Of a stretch of DNA of 64,000 bases, positions 24,665 through 33,426 are shown piece after piece; position 1 is the stretch's first letter, and each line of letters starts with the position of its first letter. The position numbers and the translations under genes were made by a program. The notes beneath the pieces were generated by a model. It searched no databases and was not told the origin of the DNA. It saw only the letters and a program-made list of their open reading frames with translations. Origin of the DNA: Halomonas chromatireducens (lineage in GTDB: Bacteria; Pseudomonadota; Gammaproteobacteria; Pseudomonadales; Halomonadaceae); NCBI RefSeq assembly GCF_001545155.1, contig NZ_CP014226.1, forward strand, positions 2,139,466 to 2,203,465, written 5' to 3'.

Positions 24665-26368
24665 ATGACACGCCAACACTCACAGATTCGCGTTCAGAAC
24701 AGCTACGTCAGCGGTATCAGCGATACTCCGCTGAAGGGACAGACCATCGGCGACTGTTTTGACGAGACAGTGGCACGCTTCCCCGATGGCGACGCCCTGC
24801 TCAGCCTGCACCAGGGCCTGCGCTATACCTGGACGGAGCTGCAGCAAGCGGTGGATGAGGCGGCCCGTGCCCTGCTGGCACTCGGCTTGGCAAAAGGCGA
24901 CCGTGTGGGAATCTGGTCACCCAACTGCGCCGAGTGGACCATCACTCAGTTCGCCACCGCCAAGATCGGCGCGGTGCTGGTCAACATCAACCCCAGCTAT
25001 CGCACCCACGAGCTGGAATATGCCCTCAAGCAGTCGGGCGCGTCGACGCTGGTACTGCAGGGAAAATTCAAGTCTTCCGACTACGTGGCAACGCTGGCTG
25101 AGCTGGCGCCTGAGATACGAGACGCCGCACCTGACACCTTCAGCTGCGCCAGCCTTCCGGAGCTCAAGCGGGTCGTCTGCCTCGACGCGGACCTCGCCCT
25201 GCCCGGCATGCTCACCTGGCAGGGCATGCTTGGTCATGCCGACCAGGTTTCCGCCGAGCGCCTGGCGGAAGTACAAGGCACCCTGCAGTTCGACGATCCG
25301 ATCAATATCCAATATACCTCCGGCACCACCGGGGCTCCGAAGGGCGCCACCCTCTCCCACCACAACATCCTCAATAACGGTTTCTTTGTTGCCCGCACCA
25401 TGGGCTTTACCGAGAAGGACCGCCTGGTCATACCGGTGCCGCTTTACCACTGTTTCGGCATGGTGATGGGCAACCTGGGCTGCGTGACCCATGGTGCCAC
25501 CATGATCTACCCGGGTGACGGCTTCGACCCCGAGGCGACGCTGAAGGCTGTTTCCGAGGAGAAGGCCACGGCACTCTACGGCGTGCCCACCATGTTCATC
25601 GCCGAGCTGGAGCACGCCAACTTTGCCCAGTACGACCTCTCGACGCTGCGCACCGGGATCATGGCCGGGTCCATCTGTCCCATTGAGGTGATGCGCCAGG
25701 TCATCGACAAGATGAACATGGAAGACGTCACCATCTGCTATGGCATGACAGAGACCAGCCCGGTCAGCTTCCAGACCCAGACCGATGCGCCGCTGGATAA
25801 GCGCGTGACCACCGTGGGCACTATCCACCCGCATCTTGAGGTCAAGCTTGTCAGTCCCGAAACCGGCGCCGTGGTACCTCGCGGTGAGACCGGTGAGCTC
25901 TGCACCCGCGGCTATAGCGTGATGCTGGGCTATTGGGAGAACGAAGAAGCCACCGACAAGTCCATCGACGCGGCCGGCTGGATGCACACCGGCGATCTGG
26001 CCACAATGGACGAAGAGGGCTATGTGGCCATCGTCGGGCGCATCAAGGACATGATCATACGCGGCGGCGAGAACATCTACCCCCGCGAGATCGAGGACTT
26101 CCTCTACACCCACCCGGCTATCTCCGACGTCCAGGTCATCGGCGTACCCGACGAGAAGTACGGCGAGGAAGTAATGGCCTGGGTCAAGTTGAGCGAAGGC
26201 CAGCAGCTGACCGGCGACGAGCTGAAGGAATTCTGCAAGGGCAAGATCGCCCACTATAAGGTCCCGCGCTACGTGAAGTTCGTCGATGAGTTCCCGATGA
26301 CCGTCACCGGCAAAATCCAGAAGTTCAAGATGCGCGAAGAGGCCACCCACGAGCTGGGGCTGGCGTGA
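24665..26368 (+). CDS. AMP-binding acyl-CoA synthetase (medium/branched-chain)
   Basis: A 567-residue member of the ANL superfamily that activates a carboxylic acid to acyl-CoA through an acyl-adenylate. Motifs are A3 [19 protein letters not shown]5 [10 protein letters not shown]7 [40 protein letters not shown] and A10 [15 protein letters not shown], whose Lys is the usual regulatory acylation site. The protein is full length. It follows liuR, and members of this clade often sit in leucine/isovalerate utilisation clusters, so a branched or medium-chain acid is likely, but the substrate is not fixed by sequence. Downstream is a repeat cluster, so it ends the unit. Confidence 0.9.
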   Translation: MTRQHSQIRVQNSYVSGISDTPLKGQTIGDCFDETVARFPDGDALLSLHQGLRYTWTELQQAVDEAARALLALGLAKGDRVGIWSPNCAEWTITQFATAKIGAVLVNINPSYRTHELEYALKQSGASTLVLQGKFKSSDYVATLAELAPEIRDAAPDTFSCASLPELKRVVCLDADLALPGMLTWQGMLGHADQVSAERLAEVQGTLQFDDPINIQYTSGTTGAPKGATLSHHNILNNGFFVARTMGFTEKDRLVIPVPLYHCFGMVMGNLGCVTHGATMIYPGDGFDPEATLKAVSEEKATALYGVPTMFIAELEHANFAQYDLSTLRTGIMAGSICPIEVMRQVIDKMNMEDVTICYGMTETSPVSFQTQTDAPLDKRVTTVGTIHPHLEVKLVSPETGAVVPRGETGELCTRGYSVMLGYWENEEATDKSIDAAGWMHTGDLATMDEEGYVAIVGRIKDMIIRGGENIYPREIEDFLYTHPAISDVQVIGVPDEKYGEEVMAWVKLSEGQQLTGDELKEFCKGKIAHYKVPRYVKFVDEFPMTVTGKIQKFKMREEATHELGLA

Positions 26369-26415
26369 TCGGATAATCGCTCTTGGTGCCGATGCTGGCT
26401 ATTGTTGTCAGCGTC

Positions 26416-26744
26416 GGCGGCCTCCGCCAAGGCGCCTGACGGCGCCAGTCGCGACGCGGAGCGGCGCTCCAACAGCGGATTTTTCCTACCGTGGCAAGCG
26501 ATTACCACGCTGTAGGAGGAAGCTTCAGCTCCGGTCCGACGCATCGGCGACTGGAGGCCGAAGGACTCCCGGCGGTGTTGCCGATGATCGCGGTAATAGC
26601 CAGCGACGGCGGCCTCCGCCGAGGCGCCTGACGGCGCCAGTCGCGACGCGGAGCGGCGCTCCAACAGCTGTTCTTTCATGCCACGGCGGCCTCCGCCAAG
26701 GCGCCTGACGGCGCCAGTCGCGACGCGGAGCGGCGCTCCAACAG
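26416..26744. repeat. Cluster of REP-like repeats: three type B units and one type A unit
   Basis: Type B units (about 61 bp: GGCGGCCTCCGCC, then GGCGCCTGACGGCGCC, AGTCGCGACGCGG and GCGCTCCAACAGC) lie at 26416-26476, 26608-26668 and 26685-26744 and are nearly identical. A type A unit (GTAGGAGGAAGCTTCAGCTCC ... CCGGCGGTGTTGCC) fills 26513-26583. Each contains strong inverted repeats. They occupy the whole 400-base gap between the convergent acyl-CoA synthetase and hpt, where such repeats often act as transcript-end structures. No open frame is credible. Confidence 0.8.
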
Positions 26745-26772
26745 CGATTCTCTCTATCAACGGCGCCCTTCC

Positions 26773-27351
26773 CTACAGCCCCTTGGGTGCGAAGATTCCC
26801 GGGGCGTTGCGCCAGTATCCCTTGTAGTCCATGCCGAAGCCGAAGACGTAGCGGTCAACAACTTCCAGGCCGCAGTAGTCGGCGCGCAGGTCGGGCACGG
26901 CCTTGCGGTCGTGGCGCTTGTCGACGAGGACCGCCGTCGAGATGCTCTTGGCGCCGGCCTTGTGGCAGTAGTCGAGGATGGCGGCAAGCGTGGTGCCTTC
27001 ATCGAGGATGTCGTCGACGATCACGACGTGACGGTCGGCCATGGGCACTTCCGGCGAGACGCGCCAGAACAGGTCGCCACCACGAATACCGCCGCGGTAG
27101 CGCGTGGCATGCAGGTAGTCGACTTCCAGCGGAAAGCCCAGTCGGGTCAGCAGGTGGCCGGTGGTGATCAGGCCACCGTTCATCACGCAGTAGAAGACCG
27201 GCAGCTTGTCACCGAGGTCCGAGGTGATCTGCTCTGCCATATGGTCGAGAGCGGCTTCGACCTCCTCTTGTGTGATCAGGCAGTCGGCGCTCTCCATGAC
27301 ATCGCGCATGGTGGCAAGGGACTGGTGGAAATCGGGATCGAGTTTGGGCAT
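26773..27351 (-). CDS. hpt: Hypoxanthine-guanine phosphoribosyltransferase
   Basis: 192 residues; a type I PRTase converting hypoxanthine or guanine plus PRPP to IMP or GMP. The PRPP loop VVIVDDILDEGTTLAAIL is clear, with the PPi loop near FYCVMNGGLITTGHLL and the purine-binding ending VVDRYVFGFGMDYKGYWRNAPGIFAP. This is the Pseudomonas-type Hpt rather than Gpt (a Gpt is encoded at 44193-44669). It is likely co-transcribed from the nagZ side, 53 bases downstream of nagZ on the minus strand. Confidence 0.92.
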   Translation of the reverse strand: MPKLDPDFHQSLATMRDVMESADCLITQEEVEAALDHMAEQITSDLGDKLPVFYCVMNGGLITTGHLLTRLGFPLEVDYLHATRYRGGIRGGDLFWRVSPEVPMADRHVVIVDDILDEGTTLAAILDYCHKAGAKSISTAVLVDKRHDRKAVPDLRADYCGLEVVDRYVFGFGMDYKGYWRNAPGIFAPKGL

Positions 27352-27404
27352 TGGGAGCTCATGTCGCTGAAGGGTAATCGGTAATCGGGACGGGACGTGA
27401 TCGT

Positions 27405-28418
27405 TCAGTCCTGGGCCATGGCTTCGAGGCGGGCGTGAACACGACGCCAGCGCCCCAGCGCTTCCAGGGCTTCAGGCTCCGGACGAGCCCGGCCATAGCG
27501 TAGCCGGGTCGCTGGTCGAATGGTGCGCCCCTGGCAGGCGTCAAGCACCTCCAGGGCGGCAGCGCGGTCGTTGCACACCAGCACCATGTCGCAGCCGGCG
27601 TCCAGCGCTGCCTGGGCACGCTCATAGGGGCCACCGGCATATCCGGCCCCGGCCATGCCGAGGTCATCGGAGAAGATCGTGCCCTTGAAGCCGAGCGATT
27701 CACGCAGCAGCCCCAGCCAGCTGTTGGAGAAGCCGGCGGGACGGGCATCGAAGGCGCTGTAGATGACATGGGCAGGCATGACGCCGTCGAGCCGACAGGC
27801 CAGGTCGGCGAAGGGCACCAGGTCATGGCCGCGGATGACATCGATGGGCCTGTCGTCGACGGGCAGTTCCAGATGCGAATCGGCAGCGACGCCTCCGTGG
27901 CCGGGGAAGTGCTTGCCGACGGCCGCCATGCCGGCTTCATGCAGGCCGGCGACGAAGGCTTCGGCCATGGCGGAAACCGCGAGCGGATCGCTGGAAAAGC
28001 TGCGGTCCCCGATCACACTGGAGATGCCACCGTCGACATCGAGTACCGGTGCAAAACTGAGGTCGAGTCCACAGGCGGCCATCTCCATGCCCAGGAGCCA
28101 ACCGGTATCGAGGCACAGTCTCAGGGTGACTTCCGGTGCTGCAACATAGTCGCGGCCAATCCGTCCCATGGAGGGAATCCGGGTAACGCCTTGACGCAGA
28201 CGTTGCACCCGCCCCCCTTCCTGGTCGACGGTCAACAGCAACTCAGGGCGCAACTGTCGTATGGTGTTACAGAGGGAGCGAACCTGGCGGGCATCCTCGA
28301 TATTGCGAGAAAAAAGAATCACCCCGCCCACCTCGGGACGCAGCAGTAGCCTGCGCTCGTCGTCGCTCAGCTGCGTGCCTTCCAGATCCAGCATCACCGG
28401 GCCGAGGGTCTGCGTCAT
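27405..28418 (-). CDS. nagZ: Beta-N-acetylhexosaminidase NagZ
   Basis: A 337-residue glycoside hydrolase family 3 enzyme of cytosolic peptidoglycan recycling that removes GlcNAc from anhydro-muropeptides. Motifs are LTVDQEGGRVQRL, GLDLSFAPVLDVD, the catalytic loop KHFPGHGGVAADSHLELP (His/Asp dyad) and the nucleophile Asp in IFSDDLGMAGA. Full length; in other genera it lies beside hpt and an L,D-transpeptidase-like gene, as here. Its product influences beta-lactamase induction where ampR/ampC exist, but none are seen in this window. Confidence 0.94.
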   Translation of the reverse strand: MTQTLGPVMLDLEGTQLSDDERRLLLRPEVGGVILFSRNIEDARQVRSLCNTIRQLRPELLLTVDQEGGRVQRLRQGVTRIPSMGRIGRDYVAAPEVTLRLCLDTGWLLGMEMAACGLDLSFAPVLDVDGGISSVIGDRSFSSDPLAVSAMAEAFVAGLHEAGMAAVGKHFPGHGGVAADSHLELPVDDRPIDVIRGHDLVPFADLACRLDGVMPAHVIYSAFDARPAGFSNSWLGLLRESLGFKGTIFSDDLGMAGAGYAGGPYERAQAALDAGCDMVLVCNDRAAALEVLDACQGRTIRPATRLRYGRARPEPEALEALGRWRRVHARLEAMAQD

Positions 28419-28506
28419 GATCGGATTCCTTGGGCTAGAAGGAGGCTGATTCTAGACCAAAGTTGGTCGAGGTGACAGCCATGCGCAAGGGCTTGATGCT
28501 CAGCCT

Positions 28507-29025
28507 TCAGTCATGCAGCCACACGGGCGTCCCGGGAGGGGCCAGGGAAAAGAGATGAAGCAGCGACGAAGCGCTCAGGCGGATGCATCCATGGGAGCGC
28601 GGCACGCCCATTGGCTGGTCGGGTGGCGTGCCGTGAAAGTAGATATAGCGCCGCTGGCTGTCGACCTCGCCCCCGCGGTTGAACCCCCGCTCCAGCCCGC
28701 AGAGCCAGATGATGCGGGTGAGAATCCAGTCGCGATGGGGGTGTGCTTCGGCCAGTGCCGGGGAAAATCGCTCCCCGGTGGGCCGACGACCTCTGAAGAC
28801 CGTGCCCGTGGGCAGCCCATCACCGATGGCAGCTCGTACATAGTGCCACCCCAGCGGAGTGCAGCCGCTGCCCTCCTGCTGACCGGTTCCAGCCAGGGCA
28901 GTAGAGACGGCCCACTCTGCCTGAGGCCTTGATCCCTGCCAGTGGACCAGACACTGATTCGCGACATCGACTTCCAGCCAGGTGCCCGTTGCCGGTGGCA
29001 GCTCGGTCAGGCGCGGTGTCCGCAT
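28507..29025 (-). CDS. L,D-transpeptidase family (YkuD domain) protein
   Basis: 172 residues, consisting almost entirely of a YkuD domain. The catalytic motif is HGTPPDQPMG...RSHGCIRLS (His and Cys of HX14-17[S/T]HGChN), preceded by WLEVDVANQCLVHW and STALAGTGQQEGSGCTPLGWHYV. No signal peptide is visible, so either it is exported by an unrecognised route or acts in the cytosol, as proposed for LdcV/YkuD-like L,D-carboxypeptidases linked to recycling. Neighbouring nagZ fits a peptidoglycan recycling setting. It ends 1-2 bases from psrA's end region on the same strand. Confidence 0.88.
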   Translation of the reverse strand: MRTPRLTELPPATGTWLEVDVANQCLVHWQGSRPQAEWAVSTALAGTGQQEGSGCTPLGWHYVRAAIGDGLPTGTVFRGRRPTGERFSPALAEAHPHRDWILTRIIWLCGLERGFNRGGEVDSQRRYIYFHGTPPDQPMGVPRSHGCIRLSASSLLHLFSLAPPGTPVWLHD

Positions 29026-29026
29026 A

Positions 29027-29692
29027 TCAGCTCGCCTCGGCCTTCGGCATGGGGGGTGGCGGAAGCGGTGCGTTCATGGCAGCCACCACCACCGGCCGCA
29101 AGCGGCGGATGAGGTCGCGCACGGAAACATGTTCCTGATAATCCTTTTCAGCGATATCACGCAGCGCATCCAGCCCTGAGAGGGTGAAGATCACGGTGCC
29201 AAGCACGAAGTGCAGGCGCCAGAAACGCTCGGAATCGGGCAGGTCGGGTGTTGCCAGCCGGACCAGGTCGGTGAAACGCGAGAACACGCTGCCGTATTCG
29301 TCCTGAATGTAGCGTCGCAGATGCCCCTGGGCCTGGCTATAGGCAAGCCCCAGCAGCTTCATGAACACCTTGAGGCTGTGGCGTTCGCCAGGCACCTCAA
29401 GGACGGTACGCGCCATGGTTTCCAGCAGGACTTCCAGTGGAATGACGCCACCGGCATGCTGCGCTTCCAGCTCATCCAGGGCATGGTGGAAGCGCACGGT
29501 GAAAGGGTCCAGATAGCGGGCGAACACCGCCTGAATCAGCGATTTCTTCGAGCCGAAATGGTAGTTCACAGCGGCCAGGTTGACTCGCGCCTTGCTGGTG
29601 ATGGTCCTCAAGGAAGTTTCTGCAAAGCCACGTTCTGCGAACAGGACTTCGGCAGTATCGAGGATGCGTGTGACGGTGTCGGTTTGAGCCAT
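29027..29692 (-). CDS. psrA: TetR-family regulator PsrA (fatty-acid-responsive)
   Basis: 221 residues closely resembling Pseudomonas PsrA, starting MAQTDTVTRILDTAEVLFAERGFAETSLRTITSKARVNLAAVNYHFGSKKSLIQAVFARYL (TetR HTH, residues 8-55) with the family ligand domain MKLLGLAYSQAQGHLRRYI and FWRLHFVLGTVIFTLSGL. PsrA senses long-chain fatty acids, represses itself and beta-oxidation genes, and activates rpoS in pseudomonads. Divergence from lexA is the same arrangement as in Pseudomonas. A self-operator lies 17 bases upstream of the start. Confidence 0.92.
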   Translation of the reverse strand: MAQTDTVTRILDTAEVLFAERGFAETSLRTITSKARVNLAAVNYHFGSKKSLIQAVFARYLDPFTVRFHHALDELEAQHAGGVIPLEVLLETMARTVLEVPGERHSLKVFMKLLGLAYSQAQGHLRRYIQDEYGSVFSRFTDLVRLATPDLPDSERFWRLHFVLGTVIFTLSGLDALRDIAEKDYQEHVSVRDLIRRLRPVVVAAMNAPLPPPPMPKAEAS

Positions 29693-29708
29693 TATCTTGA
29701 TCCCGCTG

Positions 29709-29722
29709 GAAACGCGTGTTTA
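29709..29722. promoter_or_regulatory. PsrA operator, with a second weaker site
   Basis: GAAAC-GCGT-GTTTA fits the PsrA box (G/C)AAAC-N4-GTTT(G/C) except at the last base, directly upstream of psrA. A second site with one mismatch, CAAGC-ATCT-GTTTG, lies at 29773-29786. Confidence 0.65.
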
Positions 29723-29841
29723 AAACATTACAAAAGTCTACGTGATTTCAGCGTTTCGCTCAAATTAATTGACAAGCATCTGTTTGAAACGTGCCATACC
29801 ACTCGCTAGCCACAGGCCTTTTTACTGGATAGACTTCCATG

Positions 29842-29857
29842 CTGTATACTTGAACAA
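29842..29857 (+). promoter_or_regulatory. LexA (SOS) box before lexA
   Basis: CTGTATACTTGAACAA follows the CTG-N10-CAG pattern with one end mismatch, 30 bases before the lexA start, as expected for autoregulation. Confidence 0.6.
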
Positions 29858-29886
29858 TACTCAAGGCACCGCTACCCGGAGGTCGC

Positions 29887-30531
29887 ATGTCACGCCCCCT
29901 CACCTCACGCCAGCAGAACGTCTACGACTTCATTGTCAAGACAATGAACGAGTTCGGCTACCCGCCGACCCGTGCCGAAATCGCCCGCGCCCTGGGCTTC
30001 CGTTCCCCCAACGCGGCCGAGGAGCACCTGCGGGCCCTGGAGCGCAAGGGCGTCATCCGGGTCATCCGTGGTACGTCCCGGGGTATTCGCCTGCCGGCGC
30101 AGGACGCCGAGCCGGTCGGGGGCGAACCTGCCGTGGAGGGCTTGCCGATCATTGGCGAGGTAGCAGCCGGCAGCCCTATCCTTGCCGCGGAGCACATCGA
30201 TCGCTACTGCCCCCTGCCCCCTGAATTCTTCACTCCCCGTGCCGACTATCTGCTGAAGGTCCGCGGCCTCTCCATGAAGGATGCCGGCATCCTCGAGGGC
30301 GACCTGCTGGCTGTGCATCGCACGGATCGCGTTCGCGACGGTCAGATCGTCGTTGCCAGGCTCGAGGATGAAGTCACCGTCAAGCGCTTTCATCGCAATG
30401 GCCACCAGGTCATCCTCGAGGCCGAAAATGCCGATTTCGCACCTATCGAGGTGGATCTGCGCCACCAGCCCCTGGAAATAGAGGGCGTAGGCGTTGGCGT
30501 GATTCGCGGCGGCAGCGGCCAGGCGCTCTGA
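29887..30531 (+). CDS. lexA: LexA repressor
   Basis: A 214-residue SOS master repressor. N-terminal winged helix (residues 1-70): [53 protein letters not shown]. Self-cleavage site Ala-Gly in GEVAAGSPI (about residues 91-92), catalytic Ser in [11 protein letters not shown] (about 128) and Lys in TVKRFHRN (about 164). RecA filaments trigger cleavage and derepress DNA-repair genes. The start follows CCGGAGGTCGC. dinB begins 40 bases downstream and is very likely co-transcribed, giving an SOS lexA-dinB unit. Confidence 0.96.
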   Translation: MSRPLTSRQQNVYDFIVKTMNEFGYPPTRAEIARALGFRSPNAAEEHLRALERKGVIRVIRGTSRGIRLPAQDAEPVGGEPAVEGLPIIGEVAAGSPILAAEHIDRYCPLPPEFFTPRADYLLKVRGLSMKDAGILEGDLLAVHRTDRVRDGQIVVARLEDEVTVKRFHRNGHQVILEAENADFAPIEVDLRHQPLEIEGVGVGVIRGGSGQAL

Positions 30532-30571
30532 TGAATTCGCTCACCCTCGGCTAGCTGTCGAACGGTTGCCC

Positions 30572-31627
30572 ATGGATTCCGTTCGCAAGATTCTGCATGC
30601 CGACTGCGATTGCTTCTATGCCGCGGTGGAAATGCGCGACAACCCGGCGCTGCGCGAGATTCCGCTGGCCATCGGCGGCAGCGCCGAAGGTCGCGGCGTC
30701 ATTGCCACATGCAACTACCCGGCTCGCCGCTATGGCATCCACTCCGCCATGCCCACGGCGCGAGCCTTGCGGCTGTGCCCGCAGCTAACCCTCCTCCACG
30801 GCGACTTCGACCGCTACCGCGAAGCATCGCGCCAGATTCAGGCTATTTTCCATGAGCTGACGCCGCTGGTTGAGCCTCTGTCCCTGGACGAGGCCTTTCT
30901 CGACGTCACCGCGGTAACGCGCTTTTCGGGCAGCGCCACCTGGATGGCACGCTGGCTGAAGGAGGAGTGTCAGCGACGTGTGGGCATTACCGTCTCGGTG
31001 GGTGCCGCACCGTCGAAGTTCCTGGCAAAGATCGCCAGCGACTGGGAGAAACCCGACGGCCTGACGGTGATTACCCCGGACCGGGTCGCTACCTTCATCA
31101 AGACTCTTCCGGTGACCAAGCTGAATGGCGTGGGTCCGGCTACCGCCAGGCGGCTGAAATCACTGGATATCGATACCTGTGACGATCTACAACGCCTGCC
31201 CCAGGATCGATTGATCCACGAGTTCGGCAAGTTTGGTCATCGCTTGTTCGAGCTGGCGCGCGGTATCGACACCCGCCCGGTAAGGGTGGAGCGTGAACGC
31301 AAGTCGGTCAGCGTGGAGACCACTTTCGCAACAGACCTTCCCGGCTTGCCCGACTGTCACAGGGAGCTGGCAGCGCTGTGCGACAGGTTGGAATCCCGGC
31401 TGGCAAGGCATGGCCACCCGCCGCTGGCGGGGCTGTTCGTCAAGGTGCGCTTCGACGATTTCAGTCTGACGACCATTGAGGGGCGCGGCAGCACGCTCTG
31501 CAACCAAACCTTCAACGCCTTGCTGGCACAGGCCTGGGCGCGCAAGAAGCGGCCGGTACGCCTGCTCGGTGTCGGGGCAAGGCTGGTACCGGAGGATGCC
31601 AGGCGACAGCTGACGCTTCCTCTGTAG
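30572..31627 (+). CDS. dinB: DNA polymerase IV (translesion, Y family)
   Basis: A 351-residue Y-family polymerase. Motifs are ILHADCDCFYAAVEMRDNP (catalytic Asp; steric-gate Phe), IATCNYPARRYGIHSAMPTARALRLCP, SLDEAFLDVT (catalytic Asp-Glu), GAAPSKFLAKIASDWEKPDG, helix-hairpin-helix KLNGVGPATARRL, and the little-finger domain ending in RPVRLLGVGARLV with a clamp-binding QLTLPL tail. The ATG at 30572 is preferred over a TTG at 30566. It copies past bulky lesions and is induced with lexA. Confidence 0.95.
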   Translation: MDSVRKILHADCDCFYAAVEMRDNPALREIPLAIGGSAEGRGVIATCNYPARRYGIHSAMPTARALRLCPQLTLLHGDFDRYREASRQIQAIFHELTPLVEPLSLDEAFLDVTAVTRFSGSATWMARWLKEECQRRVGITVSVGAAPSKFLAKIASDWEKPDGLTVITPDRVATFIKTLPVTKLNGVGPATARRLKSLDIDTCDDLQRLPQDRLIHEFGKFGHRLFELARGIDTRPVRVERERKSVSVETTFATDLPGLPDCHRELAALCDRLESRLARHGHPPLAGLFVKVRFDDFSLTTIEGRGSTLCNQTFNALLAQAWARKKRPVRLLGVGARLVPEDARRQLTLPL

Positions 31628-31714
31628 CACCCACCCCATGGCACCTGCCCTACAAGATATGCCCCCGGTCTACAGCACTCTCACCAGAGGGCCGTCAGGT
31701 AGCGAAACCCTGCC

Positions 31715-32386
31715 CTACTTGGTGTCGATATAGCGATGATCATTGAAAGTGGCCACCCAGCCGGGATGGTAGACCATCAGGATGCTGAGCAGCATGCCGG
31801 TCAGGAACGCCTCGGAGGGCATCAGCAGGGGTAGAAAGAGCGCGTATTCCTGCGCCAGGTAGATCGCTTCCGGATCGGTCGCGCCCAGCATGACCAGCCC
31901 CAGGCCGGTGAGCCCTGTGCCGAGCGTGGCCAGCGCTGCGCCGAAGAAGCCGCAGAGAAAGAGAAAGACCATCAGGTTGTCCGGCAGGCGGCGATCCACC
32001 AGGCGCCACACCAGCACGGTGATACCAACGGGTATCACACCGGTAATCAGGACGTTGACACCCAATAGCGGCCAGGCCGCCTTGCCGAGCAGAACCAGGG
32101 CCAGGTTGGCGAGCAGGTTGGTAATCAGCGCCAGGGGCGCCTTGAAGATCAGCGTCAGCAGCGCCGTGAACATCAGGTGCAGGGTCAGCCAGTCCACGGC
32201 CTGGGCGCGCAGCTGCCACAGCAGCACTACGGCGACGGTTGCCGCCAGCCAGCGGTGCTGTAGCGCCCTGTCCGCGATCAGGGTTTCCCAGGGCCGCTGT
32301 GCCAGGGCAAGACCGACGACACCCAGGGACAACACGCCGCAGGCGATCAGCAGCCAGGGAGCCAGCATGGGCTCGGAAAACGACAT
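31715..32386 (-). CDS. Energy-coupling-factor-type ABC permease (COG3235/CbiM-like membrane protein)
   Basis: 223 residues with about seven transmembrane helices. It matches the CbiM-like COG3235 group: LTLHLMFTALLTLIFKAPLALITNLLANLAL, MVFLFLCGFFGAALATLGTGL and YALFLPLLMPSEAFLTGMLLSILMVYHPGWVATFND. Such proteins are thought to be S-component-like permeases for a metal or vitamin, but no ATPase or T-component gene lies nearby, so the substrate and partner are unknown. It is followed 21 bases later by the end of purU on the same strand and may share a transcript with it. Confidence 0.75.
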   Translation of the reverse strand: MSFSEPMLAPWLLIACGVLSLGVVGLALAQRPWETLIADRALQHRWLAATVAVVLLWQLRAQAVDWLTLHLMFTALLTLIFKAPLALITNLLANLALVLLGKAAWPLLGVNVLITGVIPVGITVLVWRLVDRRLPDNLMVFLFLCGFFGAALATLGTGLTGLGLVMLGATDPEAIYLAQEYALFLPLLMPSEAFLTGMLLSILMVYHPGWVATFNDHRYIDTK

Positions 32387-32407
32387 GTCCGCCTCCAGCG
32401 TTAAAGC

Positions 32408-33262
32408 TCAGGCAAAAACGACCGTCTTGTTGCCGTGGATGAGCACTCGATCCTCCAGGTGCCAGCGCAGCCCCCGTGCCAGAACGGCTTTCTCCACATC
32501 GCGGCCGAATCGAACCAGATCCCCGGGAGTATGACAGTGACTGACCCGATGGATATCCTGTTCGATGATGGGGCCCGCATCCAGTTCCTCAGTCACATAG
32601 TGGCAGGTGGCACCGATCAGCTTGACCCCCCTGTCGTGGGCCTGGTGATAAGGGCGCGCACCGACAAAGGATGGCAGGAAGCTGTGATGGATATTGATAA
32701 CCCGCCCGGCGTATCGCCGGCAAAGGCCGGGTGGCAGGATCTGCATGTAGCGCGCCAACACTACTGTGTCGGCATCCAGTGCCTCCACCTGGGCCTCTAT
32801 TTCGGCAAACGCAGCAGCCTTGTCGGCGGCATCCACAGGCACATGGAAATAGGGCAGCCCATGCCACTCGACCATGCCCCGCATGTCCGGATGGTTAGAG
32901 ATCACACCGACAATATCACCCTCCATTTCCCCCGCGGTCCAGCGATAGAGCAGATCCACCAGGCAGTGTGATTCCCGGGAGACCATGACCACCACACGCT
33001 GGCGTCGCCGCGTATCGCGCAGTGCCCACTCCATCTCGAACTCGCGCGCCACCGGCTCAAAGGCTTTGCGCAATTCGTCACCGGTCATGTCAATGGAATC
33101 GGAGAGGATTTCATAGCGCATGAAGAAGCGGCCCGACGCCAAGTCGGAGTGCTGACTCGCCTCGGTAATGGACCCACCATGGCCGGAAATGAAGCCGGAG
33201 ACACGAGCTACGATGCCGCGGCGATCAGGGCAGGAAACAACCAGACGGTAGTAATGGGACAT
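32408..33262 (-). CDS. purU: Formyltetrahydrofolate deformylase
   Basis: 284 residues. N-terminal ACT domain (MSHYYRLVVSCPDRRGIVARVSGFISGHGGSITEASQHSD) and C-terminal formyltransferase-fold domain with VVMVSRESHCLVDLLYRW, ISNHPDM, VINIHHSFLPSFVGARPYHQAHDRGVKLIGATCHYVTEELDAGPIIEQD, which holds the Asn/His/Asp catalytic set of this family. It hydrolyses 10-formyl-THF to THF and formate, balancing C1 pools for purine synthesis. The start at 33262 matches homologues; the frame open to 33457 is leader. It is divergent from the RNase J-like gene. Confidence 0.94.
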   Translation of the reverse strand: MSHYYRLVVSCPDRRGIVARVSGFISGHGGSITEASQHSDLASGRFFMRYEILSDSIDMTGDELRKAFEPVAREFEMEWALRDTRRRQRVVVMVSRESHCLVDLLYRWTAGEMEGDIVGVISNHPDMRGMVEWHGLPYFHVPVDAADKAAAFAEIEAQVEALDADTVVLARYMQILPPGLCRRYAGRVINIHHSFLPSFVGARPYHQAHDRGVKLIGATCHYVTEELDAGPIIEQDIHRVSHCHTPGDLVRFGRDVEKAVLARGLRWHLEDRVLIHGNKTVVFA

Positions 33263-33426
33263 GGGCAACCATCGACTTGCTGAGCGTGGATCGGAGAGCG
33301 CGCATTGTAGCGAACTCGCGGACGCGAGACACGTCGAAATGGTAGCCGGCGCCTTGGGAGCCGCATTGTGGAAGCCCGCGGCGATCCCGTATAGTGAAGA
33401 CTCCATTGCCTGACCATGATGTGCCG

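Noticed and set aside
24917..26350. 477-codon minus-strand frame opposite the acyl-CoA synthetase
   Set aside because: Antisense shadow; no motifs, while the plus strand has all ANL-family motifs.
26416..26744. Possible CRISPR array (three near-identical ~60-bp repeats)
   Set aside because: Units are too long, irregularly spaced (131 and 17 bases between), internally palindromic, and no cas genes are present. They fit REP-like repeats.
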